Both the position numbers and the translations under genes were made by a program. Under the pieces are notes generated by a model. The model worked only from the letters and a program-made list of their open reading frames with translations, made no database searches and was not told the DNA's origin. A stretch of 64,000 nucleotides of DNA from Amoebophrya sp. A120 (lineage: Eukaryota > Sar > Dinophyceae > Syndiniales > Amoebophryaceae), in assembly GCA_905178155.1 (NCBI GenBank), contig CAJINV010000001.1, forward strand, positions 5,985,860 to 6,049,859. Direction: 5' to 3'. Below are positions 22,376-35,200 of the stretch, in pieces (positions within the stretch are counted from its first letter, which is position 1; the number at the start of each line of letters is the position of its first letter).

Positions 22376-25300
22376 ATGTCGAAGGTTATTCGCTTTTTCT
22401 TTTTCCCCACGGCGCCGGTGTTCCGCGAGCTGCAGAAGTGGTCCAGGAGTTGCGTCGATGTTGTCGGCACAGCGCAGGCGTACACCCTTACAACGAAGCG
22501 GCGAGAAAAATTGCGAACGGTTCTGCCCGCGCGCCGCGCTCGGAACAGAGTTTTGATGACGATGGACAGGCAGCGCCGCCCGGCTCGGGAGACAAAGGCT
22601 GAGGGGCGACGAGCACGAGTTCATCATCGACGAGCCGATACCATTGTCAAGAATTCCCCGCCCTTGAAAAGACACCACGCTAGCAGTTCGTTCGTGGACG
22701 CGCGGAAAAATCATCAGGGCGACGATAGTCAAGGACAACAAGGAGGTGGATGGAGTACGGCGGCAGAAGTGTTGAACCATGTGGAGGCGGCGCTGCGAAA
22801 TCTAGAAGCGAAGGTGCAGGAGATCGCGACCGTTTGTAAGAAGGACACGGCGAGCCACGCGTTACTGGATGTGTCCGGTAATATGGCCCATCTGGGGGTG
22901 TGCACGGACGACAGCCAGTGCTTGCAGCGGGACGGCCCCGGGGCGCTTACTAAAGTCGATTATACACGCGTTGGAGCGGCTGTCGGCGAGACGGGGAGCG
23001 GTGCGCAGCAAACAGCCGATGTGGACGTAGAGCTGTGCATTCGCAACGGCGTTGCCCAGTTATTTCTCAACCAAACCGGGTCGCACCTGCGGGCGGAACC
23101 GCCGGTCGTCACCGACCCGGCCAGCGGGGAGGGGTACTACGAGCGAACGGAGGGCTTTGCTACGTTCGTTGTCGAGAGAGTCCCGGGAACAAGCGATATC
23201 TCGGTTCAAAAGCAGGCCGCAGACCGGCGGATCATCGTGCAGTGGCCGCATCAACACAGTCGCGCCGAGAAACTGAATGTTGCCGCCGATGGAAATGCGC
23301 AGATGGTCGAGAATCCGCTACTGACGCATGAATCCAAGACCGTAAACGCCCCCTGGTACGTGCGCACGCTCACGGGCGGTGTGCAGAAGAACGTTCTCAT
23401 TGCACTGGACCGCTCACAATCTATGGATGTTCCCCCAAAGAAGCTGCCTGGTGCCAGGCGAGCTGCCATTCAGATCCTGGATAGCCTCGCGGTGACGGAC
23501 ACTTTCTTTGTGATGTCATACCAGCATCCCGTACAGTTTTCGGCGTTCGAATTTGTCCATACGACGGACTCCCACAAGGAGAGCGCCACTGAGTGGCTTA
23601 ATAACATTTACGCTGCCGGTGGATCGACAACCCGTCCGGACGCCGAGTTTGGGTTGGGTACGGCCCTGGTCGTGGGCAGTCTCGGCGTTGTGCCAGAACC
23701 ATGGCGGGACAAGATCACCAGCACAGTGCCCGCAGACGAGAGACCTGCGCAACTTCCGGCCGTCACGGATCCACCAGATTGCCCGTTCGCTGCTAGTCAG
23801 GGTTGCGAGAAGACGGTGCTCGTGATGATGTCGGACGCTCCCCTAAAACAGGGCCAGGAAGATGCAGAAAAGGGACAGTGGCTAAAGGCTGTTCGAACGC
23901 TTCTCGATGCGGATGCGGCGCAGTCACAGGGCATCTATTCGTCATCTAGTGGGGACGGTGGCAGTGGTTCAACACCAGAGCCGGCGGTGCTCGTCAATGT
24001 GTATGCACTCAAAAACCCGTTCGAGTTCTTTGGAACGCCACCGCAGGGCCCGTCGCTAACGCCCTATTACGAAACACTGGCCGGCAAGTTTGGCGGTGAA
24101 GCAATGGCAATGGATGACAGTCAGGACATGATGGCAACAATGTCGCGATACTGGCGCTCATTGGTCCAGGGCGCGAGCGACGCGAGCGGCTCCCGGAGTG
24201 TCGTCTGGACTTGGAATGATGTAGCCACCACGGAAGATGCGACGGGTAGGAGTGAGCTCACAGCCTGCCGTCGCATTGATTTCAACACTGGCAACAACGA
24301 CTTGCAGGGTGTTATGTGTGTGGAACCCAGCGCAGTGCTGCCTCTGACCCTCAACGAGCTGCAGTGCCTCCCGAGGTTTTTGGAAGAAATGCACACTCGG
24401 CTACGGTCGACGAACTGCAGTGTGGAAAACAAAGCAAAATGCCGCGCGGAGGCAGTGGTGTGCGCAGCTGCAGGATGGACTCCATGCGACTGCGACAACA
24501 CCGTACAACTTCGAGTACAACAGCGTACAAAACTACGAGAACAATGGTGGTTACATAGGGACAGTAGCGACTGCAGAGACCCTTTTCGAGGTAATGAAGA
24601 AGGCGATTACTGCAGTACCGGAATCCGAACAAAAAATCACGACCGAGAAGCGCAAGTCAAACCACCCCCACCCGCAATTGTATCGGATACAAGACCCACT
24701 GGATGCCGAGCTGAAGGCTTTGGCCTGCTACTCAAGCCCCGTGCCGTCGCCGGATAGCACACCAGGACCCGGAGGCCTGACCACGGGGAGCCCGCCAGGG
24801 CCGACACCCGGGCCTGCTCCGGGGCCGAGCCCCAGTACTACCCCTGGGCCGAGCCCGGGATCGCCCGGGCCGGGGCCGAGCACAACCGAAACCCCGCCGG
24901 GAGGCCCCGGAAGCCCGTCTGGCACCGATCCTCCAGGGAACCTCGGGCCAGAAGTGGTTTTTTCGGACACAAACACGACTAGCGCTCCCGGATCGAATAG
25001 CACCACCGTGCCGCCCGCGCATGACCGTGCCCCGCCTGACGATGTCGCGAAGACGGGCTTGCTTGCGCCCGCGGCGGGTACTGGTCTGGCGCTGTTGTTG
25101 CTGGCAGCTTTGCTACTCGTTTTTTCCGCCCGCGGTGCTTCTGCGGTGCCCGGGGTAGCGGAGGACGAGGGCGACGACCGGTGGCTGGGCGCGGATGTCC
25201 AGGACCCACTACCGTGGGGCCCCACCGAAGAGGCGCTGCTTTCCATCGGGCTGACTCCGCATTACGCCGCCCAGGTGCTGGCGCAACTCACTGCAGAGGG

Positions 25301-28268
25301 CCCTTCGGGGCCGGGAAATGCAACAGAGAAGGCCGTGGCGGCGCAGCTGCAGACCGGCCTCGCGAAACCGTCCGACGCAAAGGACCTGCGGACGATGCGG
25401 CAGCTCGGGGTGGACTTCGGCTCCCCGGAGCTCGCAACCGTCGGGTTTGCACAGAACCTGGTTCGCAAGGGGATGGCACGGACGAAAAAGACCGGGGTGG
25501 ACCTGCCATTGGCTCTGTTCACGTACCAGCGCGATGTCGAAGCCGCGGAACGGGCCCTCGTCACCGCGGGAATGACCCCGCGGGCAGGGAAGCATTTGGC
25601 GCAGCAGATCGCCGGGCCCGTCGCAGGCCACGCGCCGTTGAAGCTGCCGGAAACCGACGAGGACCTGCAGGTGCTGCGGGACCTAGGAATCGATGCCGCA
25701 GCGGACGGCGGTCCGCTTACTGCCGGGGCCACCCGGAGTGTGATAAGAAAGGCTTTCAAGAGAAGACGACCCGAGCAGCAGAATGTGGCGTTGCTGACCA
25801 CCGCGGCCGCCTGTCCGGATTTTGGCACTGCGGAAACAGCACTGCTTGCGTTGGGCCTTTCCGCCGCGGGGGCTTCGGAAGTGGCGCGGCAGATCGGCGG
25901 GAAAGGGGAGGAGGCCGACCGATTTGAATTTCCCACCGCGGGCGCGGATCGCCGGATCCTGGAGAAGGAGGGTGTGCTCGAGAGCACAAGCGCCAGCGGC
26001 CCCGGTGCTCTCAGCGCAGCGGCCGTGCAGGCCTCGTTGCAAAAGGCCGCGAAAAAGAAGAAGGCGCCAAAGCCGCTCAAGGCGCTCGCGGCCACTACCC
26101 CGGAGACGTGGACGCCCGGTGCGGTCGAGACGGCTTTGCGCGCAGCGGGGTTGAGTCCCGCAGGAGCACGGACGCTGGCCGGCGAGATCGCAGGAAACGT
26201 CACTGGACCTGGTTTGGTGAAGCCGCCTGCAACGGATGCCGACTTGCGCGCAATGCAGGCTTTGGGAGTGACTTTTCAGTCTGGTAGGGAGTCCGCGTTG
26301 AGTGTGGCAACGGTTCGGCAGATGCTTGGTAAAGTCCCGAGCCGGAGCAAAAAACGGCAACTTCACCAAGGACCCCCGGTCGCGGCGGTGGCAACGGCCC
26401 CCGGACCCGATTTCGGCGCCACCGAGGAGGCGATGTTGGGCGCCGGATTTTCCCGTCCGTACGCCGCCCGGGTGGCGCGCTGTGTCGCCGGTTTCGCCGC
26501 CGACGAGACTGCGCTGACGCGCGCAGAAACGGAGCACGACATCCGGCTATGGGAGGACGTCGGGTTTGACAGCGGCAGGCCGATTACTGCAGGGCACGTG
26601 CGACACCTCCTTTTTCCGGCGGCGCCCCGCGCCGACCGGGGATCCGCCTTCGGCCACGGACCCGCCGTGCTGAGCACCCTGCTGTTTGCCGTGAACGAAG
26701 CGGAGCACGCGTTGCTGCAAGCGGGTTTCTCCCCGGCGTTCGCCAAGAAGGCCGCGGAGAATGCGAGCGACCCGTCCCTGGAGTATACCGCGACCGTGCA
26801 GTGCCCCGTGGCCGCTGCCGACGAAATCGCCCTGCGGACCATGGCCACTCTGACTGCCGAGCGCGTCGGCGGCGGCGAGGATGGCACATTATCCGTTGCG
26901 CAGTTGCGCGGCGCCGTCCGGCGGGCGGTGGTCCGGCAGCAGAGCCGCGAGGATCCGGAGCTGGCGGCCGTCTGGGCCGACCGGGGCCTGAGCCCGCGCG
27001 AGGTTGAGCAGGCCTTTCTCTCGGCCGGCGTCACGCCTGCCTACGCCAGGAGGCTCGGACGGCAGGTCGGAACGAAAGCGGTGCCCGGCGATTCCCGCCT
27101 TGTGGAGCCCGGCGACGCGCGGGACAAGCAGATCTTGAGCACCATCGGCCTGGATTTCGCATTGCCCGAGTCCGTGGCCCGGGTTCGGGGGTTTTTCTTA
27201 GCCGTGGAAGCCGCAGCGCCGTCGAAAGACGGGCAGACCCGCGTGGACGTCTCCGTCTTGTCGCAGCCCTCGTTCGGCAACGCGGAACAGGCGGCGACGC
27301 TCGGCGGTTTCACCAAGGCCATGCCTGCGCGCACACGGCACCACGCCCCTGCGCGGCCCAAGATGCTCTGTCTCCAGGACGTGTTGGACCACGACATCGC
27401 CGAGGCGCAGGAACCCGCCTGCGCCTGTTGCAGTTGTTGCGGGGCGGCGGGCGCCGGCGGCGGGAAGACGGCCGACCCGGAGGACGACAGCACGTCGTTC
27501 ACGCACGACGGCAGTGCAGCTCCCGCGGGCACCAGAGACCAGAACGACGCTAGCAAACCCGCAATTATGGCGACGGGTGGCGGGGCTGGTTATTCGGTAG
27601 CAGGTGCGAAGCGTGGCGCGGGGGCGAAGAAGAAGGCTGCGTCGAGCCACAAGAGACTGAGCAAAGGCGGCCGGCGCGACGGCGCCTCGAAAGGCGGGTC
27701 AACGACGTCCTCGGCCGCGTCATCCAGCTCCTCCTCGCGCTCTTCGGAGAAGGACGCGAGTCACCTCAGTCACCGAAGGACCGCAAAGAAATCGCAGGCG
27801 CGCGGCACAACTAGCAGTAAGCAATCGACCGCTAGTGCAGCGCACGCACGGTCGCCGGAACAGGAGGCGCAACTGAACGCTTTGGCGGCCGCGGCAGCCA
27901 AGGCCCTGGAAGAGGTCGGCTTTCCCGCCGCCCGGGCGAAGCTCTTGGCGCAGCGAGTCGCGCAAACCGACACGGCGGACCTGAGCGATCTGGCCCTGGA
28001 CCCCGAGGATCAGGCGATCGCGGAAGCGGGGCTCGGTGGGAAAAAGATCCGCGACCTGCACGACCTTGTGGACGCACTCGTGGAGCAAAAGAAGGACTTT
28101 TTCGACGAGGTGGCACCACCGGAGATGGCGGAAGATGAGGCGGAGGACCAGCAGGCCATGTTGTTGCACAACACCGGCGGACCACAGCCTCTGTCCATTC
28201 TTCAGACCCGCTATCATCACCATGTGGTCCGCAAGAAAAAGCCTGCACATCTTCTAACAAAAAAGTAA
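22376..28268 (+). CDS. VWA receptor-like membrane protein 1 (Pro-rich stalk, seven type-A repeats), with frameshift
   Basis: Predicted type-I surface protein. The hydrophobic start (VIRFFFFPTAPVF) is followed by TAQAYTL, matching the YTF/YTL motif of its three paralogs. The VWA domain starts at about residue 324 (APWYVRTLTGGVQKNVLIALDRSQSM, DxSxS at about 23408-23420) and includes SYQHPVQFSAFEFVH, RPDAEFGLGTA and VLVMMSD. A Cys-containing segment follows. The frame shifts by one base at about 24440-24460: the upstream frame gives NCSVENKAKCR and the other gives WCAQLQDGL and LFEVMKKAITAVP, both conserved in paralogs. No plausible intron bridges this. After a Pro/Gly/Thr-rich stalk (about 24755-24925) comes one membrane helix (about 25055-25130). 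The cytosolic part has seven ~90-residue type-A repeats, an FGNAEQ...FTKAMPAR motif, a Ser/Lys linker, module C and the tail PLSIL...KKK. Otherwise intronless. Binding partner unknown. Confidence 0.72.
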
Positions 28269-29286
28269 AAGTAGCTCTACTCATGATCTTCGCTGGTCTG
28301 TCAGTCTGATCGAATTATGTCAGCTTCCCTCATTTCTGATAATCTAGGTAAGTACTTAACTATTTCTACTCTTTTTTCGCTATTTGTGACAAGTTGTAAA
28401 CGTTGGAGCGATTGCAGTGCATATAACAAGCAAATGGCGTGGCATAAGCAAGCAGTTATGTTCTTTTTCGACTCACTCTCAATCTCACGTGCGAGCTTCT
28501 GCTTCTTGATTTGTTCTGGAGTTCGTTGTCATCCCGTTCGATAGGAACGAACGTGCGTCGTGCGAGTTCTCGACTAGGCTTCAAGTTTCTGTGTCTTGCG
28601 TGGTGCAGCTCTTCTGCACCGTTCTTGAATCATGATAAAGAGATTGGTTGAATTTGCACCAGCACCCGGCCGACGAACTGTATGTCGTTTCCATATCGTT
28701 TGTATCCTTTCTGCGGCCCACTGGGGCCTCTCGGCCGACTTTTTAACCACTCGTATCGTCCGTGACAAAAAAAATCGTCCTTCATCCCACATGTCGTCTG
28801 GTCGGAGCACTCTTTCTCGTACATTTTCCGCATTTCGTCCATCCAGCGTCTTCCTCTTCGTCGCTTTTCGTTTTTTTTGCCCCGCGTCGCAACACATAAT
28901 TCCACAGAATTACAACTAGTAATTTTGTCCTCAACTCCATCGAACAGGCTAATAACCCTGTTTTTTAATGTGTGGTTGTATCGGCATTGGAGTTGGAGTT
29001 GAACAAAGAAAAATAAAAGATGTCCCCAGAGAAGCAGCATTCTAAAAAACCCCGACCTTCCCGTTTTCGTTTTCACTAGCCGTACCTCGTTGATTGATTA
29101 TTTCGTCGAGATATTTATTCAACATCAACACAGACTCCCCCGAGGAGCGATGCGAGCCCGAGGATCAGATGTATAGCTGGACGAGCGTGTAGAAGTATAG
29201 TAACGGACGCGACGCCGGCACAGGCAACACTAGACACGGGAAAACGACGAGAACGACCCCTGCGTGGTGCCGGCCTCGCAGCTCGG
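28269..29286. other. Intergenic spacer
   Basis: Between two tandem paralogs. Only short frames of spacer composition, and no introner arms or RNA genes seen. The distance (about 1 kb) is short compared with other spacers here. Confidence 0.4.
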
Positions 29287-32200
29287 TTGGTGACCATGCC
29301 GAAGGGAGAATCACGAATCTCAATCTCCGACACGAGCGGCGTGGTGCGCGGATCCGGTTCTGGCCGCGGGAAAGATGGTAAGTACGCCGCTCGCGGCGCT
29401 GCCAGTGCGCTGCTGCTGCAACTGGCGGGCCCGTCCATCGTTTTCCACCAGTTGTACCAGGAGGAAGGGCTCGTATGGGGATACACGCTAAAGAAGAAAC
29501 TCTCTCGCCGGAACCTGTCGTCGTCTTCCACGGCACAAACCCGTACACAACTTTTTCCCAGCAAGAGTGGCCGCCGCGGGGCCGGAAGAACGGGTCTCAT
29601 CCACCGAGCGCGTGGTGCGAAGAAGCAAGTTCCGCTGGCCGTGACCGGCGACAAGAGAGCCAGGAGCGTGGAACTGGTGTCGGTATCGAAGCGCATTCCG
29701 GGGTTGCCAAGGCAATCTTGTCAAGCGAATCATGCATATAGTAAAACCTTGCGTGAGTGGGGACGTTCCCCCGCAAAGCCACCTTAGAAACGAAGGCATC
29801 AGCTCTTGCATTTTTTTTGTTAGTGTCTGGGTCTGCTCATATTCTTGTTCATATGAATGATGATATGGACATTTCGCCATTGCGTTTGCTGTTGTGACTG
29901 AGATTGTCTTGGCTTCTCAAGATTTTGGCAGAATAAGTATCCTTGCACACCGCTGATGAGCTAGAGTTTCGCGTGCCAGCGGACGAAGCGACCGAAGATT
30001 CACGCGTCCTACAACAAGATCGGCTGGTTAGGAAGACGTCCCGAGATGTAGGCAATCGTGCAGTTCCCGAAGGCCCGTCTGACGGGTCGCCTTTCGCATT
30101 CCTGGAGCAGCAAAGAGAATTGCGAAAAAAGGAAACAAAGAATAAAAACAGGAGCAAAAGCAAGGAAACAAATAGCGGCACTGAAGACCACACCGATGCG
30201 CAAACGGTGGACGCTTTCCTTCGTGGGACCGAAGAGAAGCTGAAGAGACTGCGGGATGAAATCGTGGGACGAGCAGGAACTTGTCGTGATAGTGATTCGC
30301 TGGAATTTACTGATGTGACAGCGGACAAGCTCGGAGAGATGGGTCACCAGGATTGCGATTCGGATTGCATCACTTTTGACCATCTGCCGGCCTCACCCCC
30401 CTCGGTAGATTACGGCAAGGTCAGCGTGCGTCATCCGACGAGTACCAGTGGTGATTCTCTCGCGAAGAATCTCTGTCTAGAGCGGGCGATCGCAGGCCTC
30501 TTTCTAGAGGAATCGGAGAAAACTGGGGAGTCGCAAGCGAGTGCGAGTAAGCTGTTGCGTTCTCCAATCATAGACGCAGCATCCGACGACGCCGATTTGG
30601 GGTTTGCGTCCGTGGTGCTGGAGCCCGCAACCCTTGAGCCTGAGTCTTCAGTTATGGTTCGCTGGCCCCACACGACCACCGAAAATCTGTCTCTGACTAC
30701 TCTCCCGTCGTATGTACGGACACTTACGGGTGGTGTTACGAAAAATGTGTTGCTTGCTCTCGATCGGTCGGGATCTATGGCCGACCACACATCTGATGGA
30801 GTCGATTTACCAAACGTCTGGCCTGTGGCGGTAGCAGCCGCCAAGGCGGTGCTTGGAGTTCTCGATGTATCTGACCGGTTTTTAGTAACGACGTTTCAGC
30901 ACCCAGTGCAATTTTCTGCGTACGAATTTGTCCAGGCGAGTGCGCAGAACGTGCAACTGGTCGAGGATTGGGTATCCAACAGAAGGCTACTGGCATCTCT
31001 CTCCAGATTCCATTCAAATTTGCATTGATCGGTATATATAAATGAAAATGAAAATCTATGTATATCAATTATGATTTGAGCATTTTATTTTCTCATTCTC
31101 ATGGAGATGGATTGCGATTGCAACGTCTGACTCTGAAGCTGTACCTATGTTCAATTTCTCAGGCGTTGTAGCGTCATAAGTACACAACCATGAATACCCA
31201 CATAATTGCAAGTGTGCAGGCACAGACTTGTGTGTTGCATACGGTTTCGGAAGATGCCTTTATCTGACCTGCATAGTGCTTGAACGACATAGTACCTGCG
31301 GATGGGGCACTGTACAGGAAAGACACGGACGAGGCTGAACGAGATTTCGACGAGCGTCCGGACATGGAATTTGGCATCGGCACTGGACTGATCACCGGCA
31401 CACTCGGCGTCGTTCCGAAAACTTGGCGCGACTACATGAACGATAAACTCACCCCCACAAACGATACTGATACTCCTGTGGAAGACAGATCGCCTATACC
31501 ACCAGAGCCATCGTCGCTTTCTCATGAGTCGGAACAGGTGACTCACGAATGTCGATGGGCTTTTAGCGAAACTTGTGAGAAAACGTTGGTAGTAGTGATG
31601 ACAGACGAGGAGTTTACCGAAAAGCAATATGAGGATCCAGATTACCGAGTCTCAGTAGGAGGAGATGTGGCTGTGGGTCGGGGAGATTGGCTGGCCGAAA
31701 TGCTGCTAGGTGGAAATGGAAACGTGGGTCCATTCGCATATGATCAGGGGGAGGAGCCCGCCGTCCGGTTTAGCCTGTACAGGTTCACCACAGAAGAGAT
31801 TACTTGGAGACAGCCCGCATATCAATGGTAAAATTTTCGTTTTCTATCACAAAGCCATTTTAAGTCAAAAATGGGAAACACATTTTTTTATTTTTGAAAT
31901 ATAGTTGAGGGCCTAGCACCAGGCCGCGGACGATTACATCACGAAGCTGAAATTCAAATTTCTCCTGAAGTCGTGAAGACAGCAACGAAAGTGGATCTTT
32001 AAGCACACCCGGTGTGGCTCACATTTCAAGGATTCACATTCGTCGATGCATCGAACGATCGAACTCAGCGAAATGGTGTTAGTCAGAAGTGGTTTTCCCA
32101 CAAGAAATACTGGAATCAATAGTAGATAGAAGTATGGACGAAAGTCAGTCTAAAATGAGAAGCTGATTGCGTCGCATGTCGTGCAGATCGTTATGCTTGA

Positions 32201-35200
32201 TGCATTTGCCAGGATGTATGCGTCATTGATTGCTCTGCGAAGCGATCAAATGATAAATGATAATCATCCTCATCGGGCGGGTTTTTCAAAACTACAGCTA
32301 CCATTTGATATCTGTTTTTCGATTTTGTTTCTCCTCTTCATTGTGTGTTGACGCTTTTAGAATGGTTGCGAAAACGAAATTTTCCCTTTCATACCTTCGG
32401 CGGTGTCTTCCCCAACATTGCCGCGAAGTTTGATGGCACTACCGAAGCAGTGTCGCGGAACGTACCACAGAATGATCCGCGTGCCTTACCGCAGCGCATG
32501 GGGCAGTATTGGAGGACATTAATGAGCACGGCAGGGGAAGACCAGGAGGCCATTATCTGGTCGGCTTTTCAAGACGAGAGCGAGGGTTATCAGTTGACAG
32601 CCTGTATGACGCTCACGATTCCAACGGGCGGTCAAGAAAGTGAAGAAGAAGACCTGCGTGGCGTTGTATGTCTCGACCCTCGTGCCGCGTTTCCAGTCAG
32701 TCTTGTGCAGCTGCAATGTATGGGTAATGTTGGCGACTTCGACGCGACCGTGCGAGCAAAACTCGACACGGCTTTGTGTAATATGACGGAGCAGAAGGAG
32801 ACACGTTTGAGCTACTGCGAGAAGCTACAAGACGCGTTGAAGTTGAACAGGACAGCAGAGGGCGAGCCGGTAACCACGGAAGTATTGGATTTGTTGACTC
32901 GCTTCCAGGGTATAGAACAACGTGATACTCTTGATGAGGCTATTATGCGGTCTCTGACCGCGATTGAATGCGAGTCTGGAACGTGCGACCATTTACAAAG
33001 AAACACGGCGAAAGCAGAAGATGCACCCACGGGCGCTTCTGACAATTGGACTATGCGCCGTACCATGCATCCGACAGGAACTTTATTCGTGACTGGAGAC
33101 GAGGCTGTCAGCGACACGTTGCCGGAACAAGCTGTATGCAAAAACACTACCGAGCCCGAGCCAGTTCCTGACGTGTGTGTGTGCAACAACGTATCGCAAA
33201 AAGAAAGCAGACCCCCAGCAAGAGAACATTTTTTGGCGGTCAATGTACTGTGCATTCCACGAATACCTCAAAGCATTGATTGAGATACATTAGTCAAATT
33301 GATTCTTTTGCGATCAAAAAAGGGGCAGACGCAGGTCCAGGAGCCGCCCCGAAAAATGATCGCGGGCGAGGTTGCGACGCACTATTTTCTACGCGTCGAG
33401 AAAAACCCGCACAGACGAAGTTCCAGCGATCCTTTTCTGCATGTTGGTCTGGTTGCCCCTTCTGAACGAAGCATATTTTGTGTTGATTGAACAAATTCGT
33501 TGGCTTCCATATGCATTTTGATTTTCCACGCTGCGAGGGACCAAGTCATGTTCTTTTCTGACTGGAAGGGAAACGCTTTTCAACATGACAGAATGGACAG
33601 GTCAACGAGACGGCGAACCTCGTGTCCTGTCCGCTGGGTAACAACAAGCAAAATTGTGTGCTCGATCAGTGTCACGACGGCTACGAAATTCGAATGAACT
33701 GGCCGGACGATGGTGAAGTCGGGTGTTATCCGAGCTGTGGTGGCGCTCAATGTCTCACGCCAGATGGTGACGGCGTGTACCACTGGCGGAACATGGCGAA
33801 GGGGGATAGTGAGTTGTGTGGTCTGGAGAACGCTTCCTCGCCGGTCCTCACCGACGACAAGGCCCTCGTGTTCAACGGTGTCACAGCAGTTCCTGCCGTT
33901 ATCACCGCTTGCCAAGATTCATGCTGCACACAGGGCTGCAAAGCACCCGATGCAGGACAGACGCAGTATTTTGATTTTGTTTTCTTGTCGAGCACCACAG
34001 AAACTACACGCTTATAGCATCCGTCTCAATCAACACCCGAGACCACGGCCGCCTGATCTATGCCATCCCCATGATCCCTATTCTTCTAGGCATAAAACTC
34101 ACATTTACACAATGATAGATAAGTACTAAAAAACCATTACAGGGCCTATAACTTTTCGCTCGTTACGGAGACGGAGTGGAAGCGGTTTCTTACTCTTGAC
34201 GCGATGCTATCCTGCGGAACAGCGCTGGCTTGGAATATTTGCAAATTCAAAAAAGAAACAAGTAAAAGTAGGGGATTGTGGATCCGGAACAGGCGCAATC
34301 CAATCTGAGGAATTGGAAATGTAAAGAAACGTATATATTTGCTGCAGAGATGGTTTAGCCATGTGCTGGAGGTAATCCGAGGTGATTGCAATAAGGACTG
34401 TGGTCAGAAGATGATGTAGTTCGATAAAGCATGTTTCTGTAGGATAGTGCCAGCCCGGTGCGTCGAATGATACCGCGCAATTGGAACAATTGCACAACGC
34501 CAGTTGCAGTATTGGGTACACCGGAGCGCCATTTTTTTACTGCAAGGAATCCGGGATGGAACTACAGAAGGGTGGTTGTGTCGTTCCGCCAGTCACGACC
34601 ATGGCCCCTCCCGTCGGGGGCTGCATTCAGCCGGACGCAGACGCTTTGCCCGGATACGATTTTACCGACGTCGACTGGGCCACTTTTCTCGCACATCCAG
34701 ATATGCAGCCCGGGGCGAACAACACGGAAGACAGCGCAGTGCACGAGAGCAACGCCGTTTGTGCGAAGAATTTCACAGGTACGCCGAAGTTTTGGTGCGT
34801 CGCCACCGGTCAGCCGGTGCAGGTGGCCGGCTGCGTAGTTAGTGAGCATCCTCAACCGACGAGCACAGTGAAACCGACAACGAAAGGCCCGCACGAAATT
34901 AGCACCTATGGAATGCAAACATTGCTGTGGGTCAGGGTTCTGGTTGAAGATACTTACATGCATAAGGAGATGTTTGTATCCGCGCCCTGTTTCTAATTCT
35001 GTCATTTTTGAACGAAGCAGTACTAGTCTAGCAGCCAGCAATTTACTTGTCCAAATGCTAGTACAGACCATGTTGACCACCACGGGTGGCCAAGGGACCA
35101 AACATTTGAGAGGTCCCACGTATCGTGACTCGAATTTCGATCGGGAAATCCGAATCGCAGCACGGCAGCATGACAAAGCACGGGCACTTCTCGTTCTGAT

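Noticed and set aside
24420-24520. A 10-36 bp mini-intron explaining the frame change
   Set aside because: GT...AG pairs exist at that spacing but the size is implausibly small, and removal deletes residues conserved in paralogs; a frameshift fits better.
24728-25246. Reverse Pro/Gly-rich frame over the stalk of VWA protein 1
   Set aside because: Mirror of the repetitive Pro-rich coding strand.
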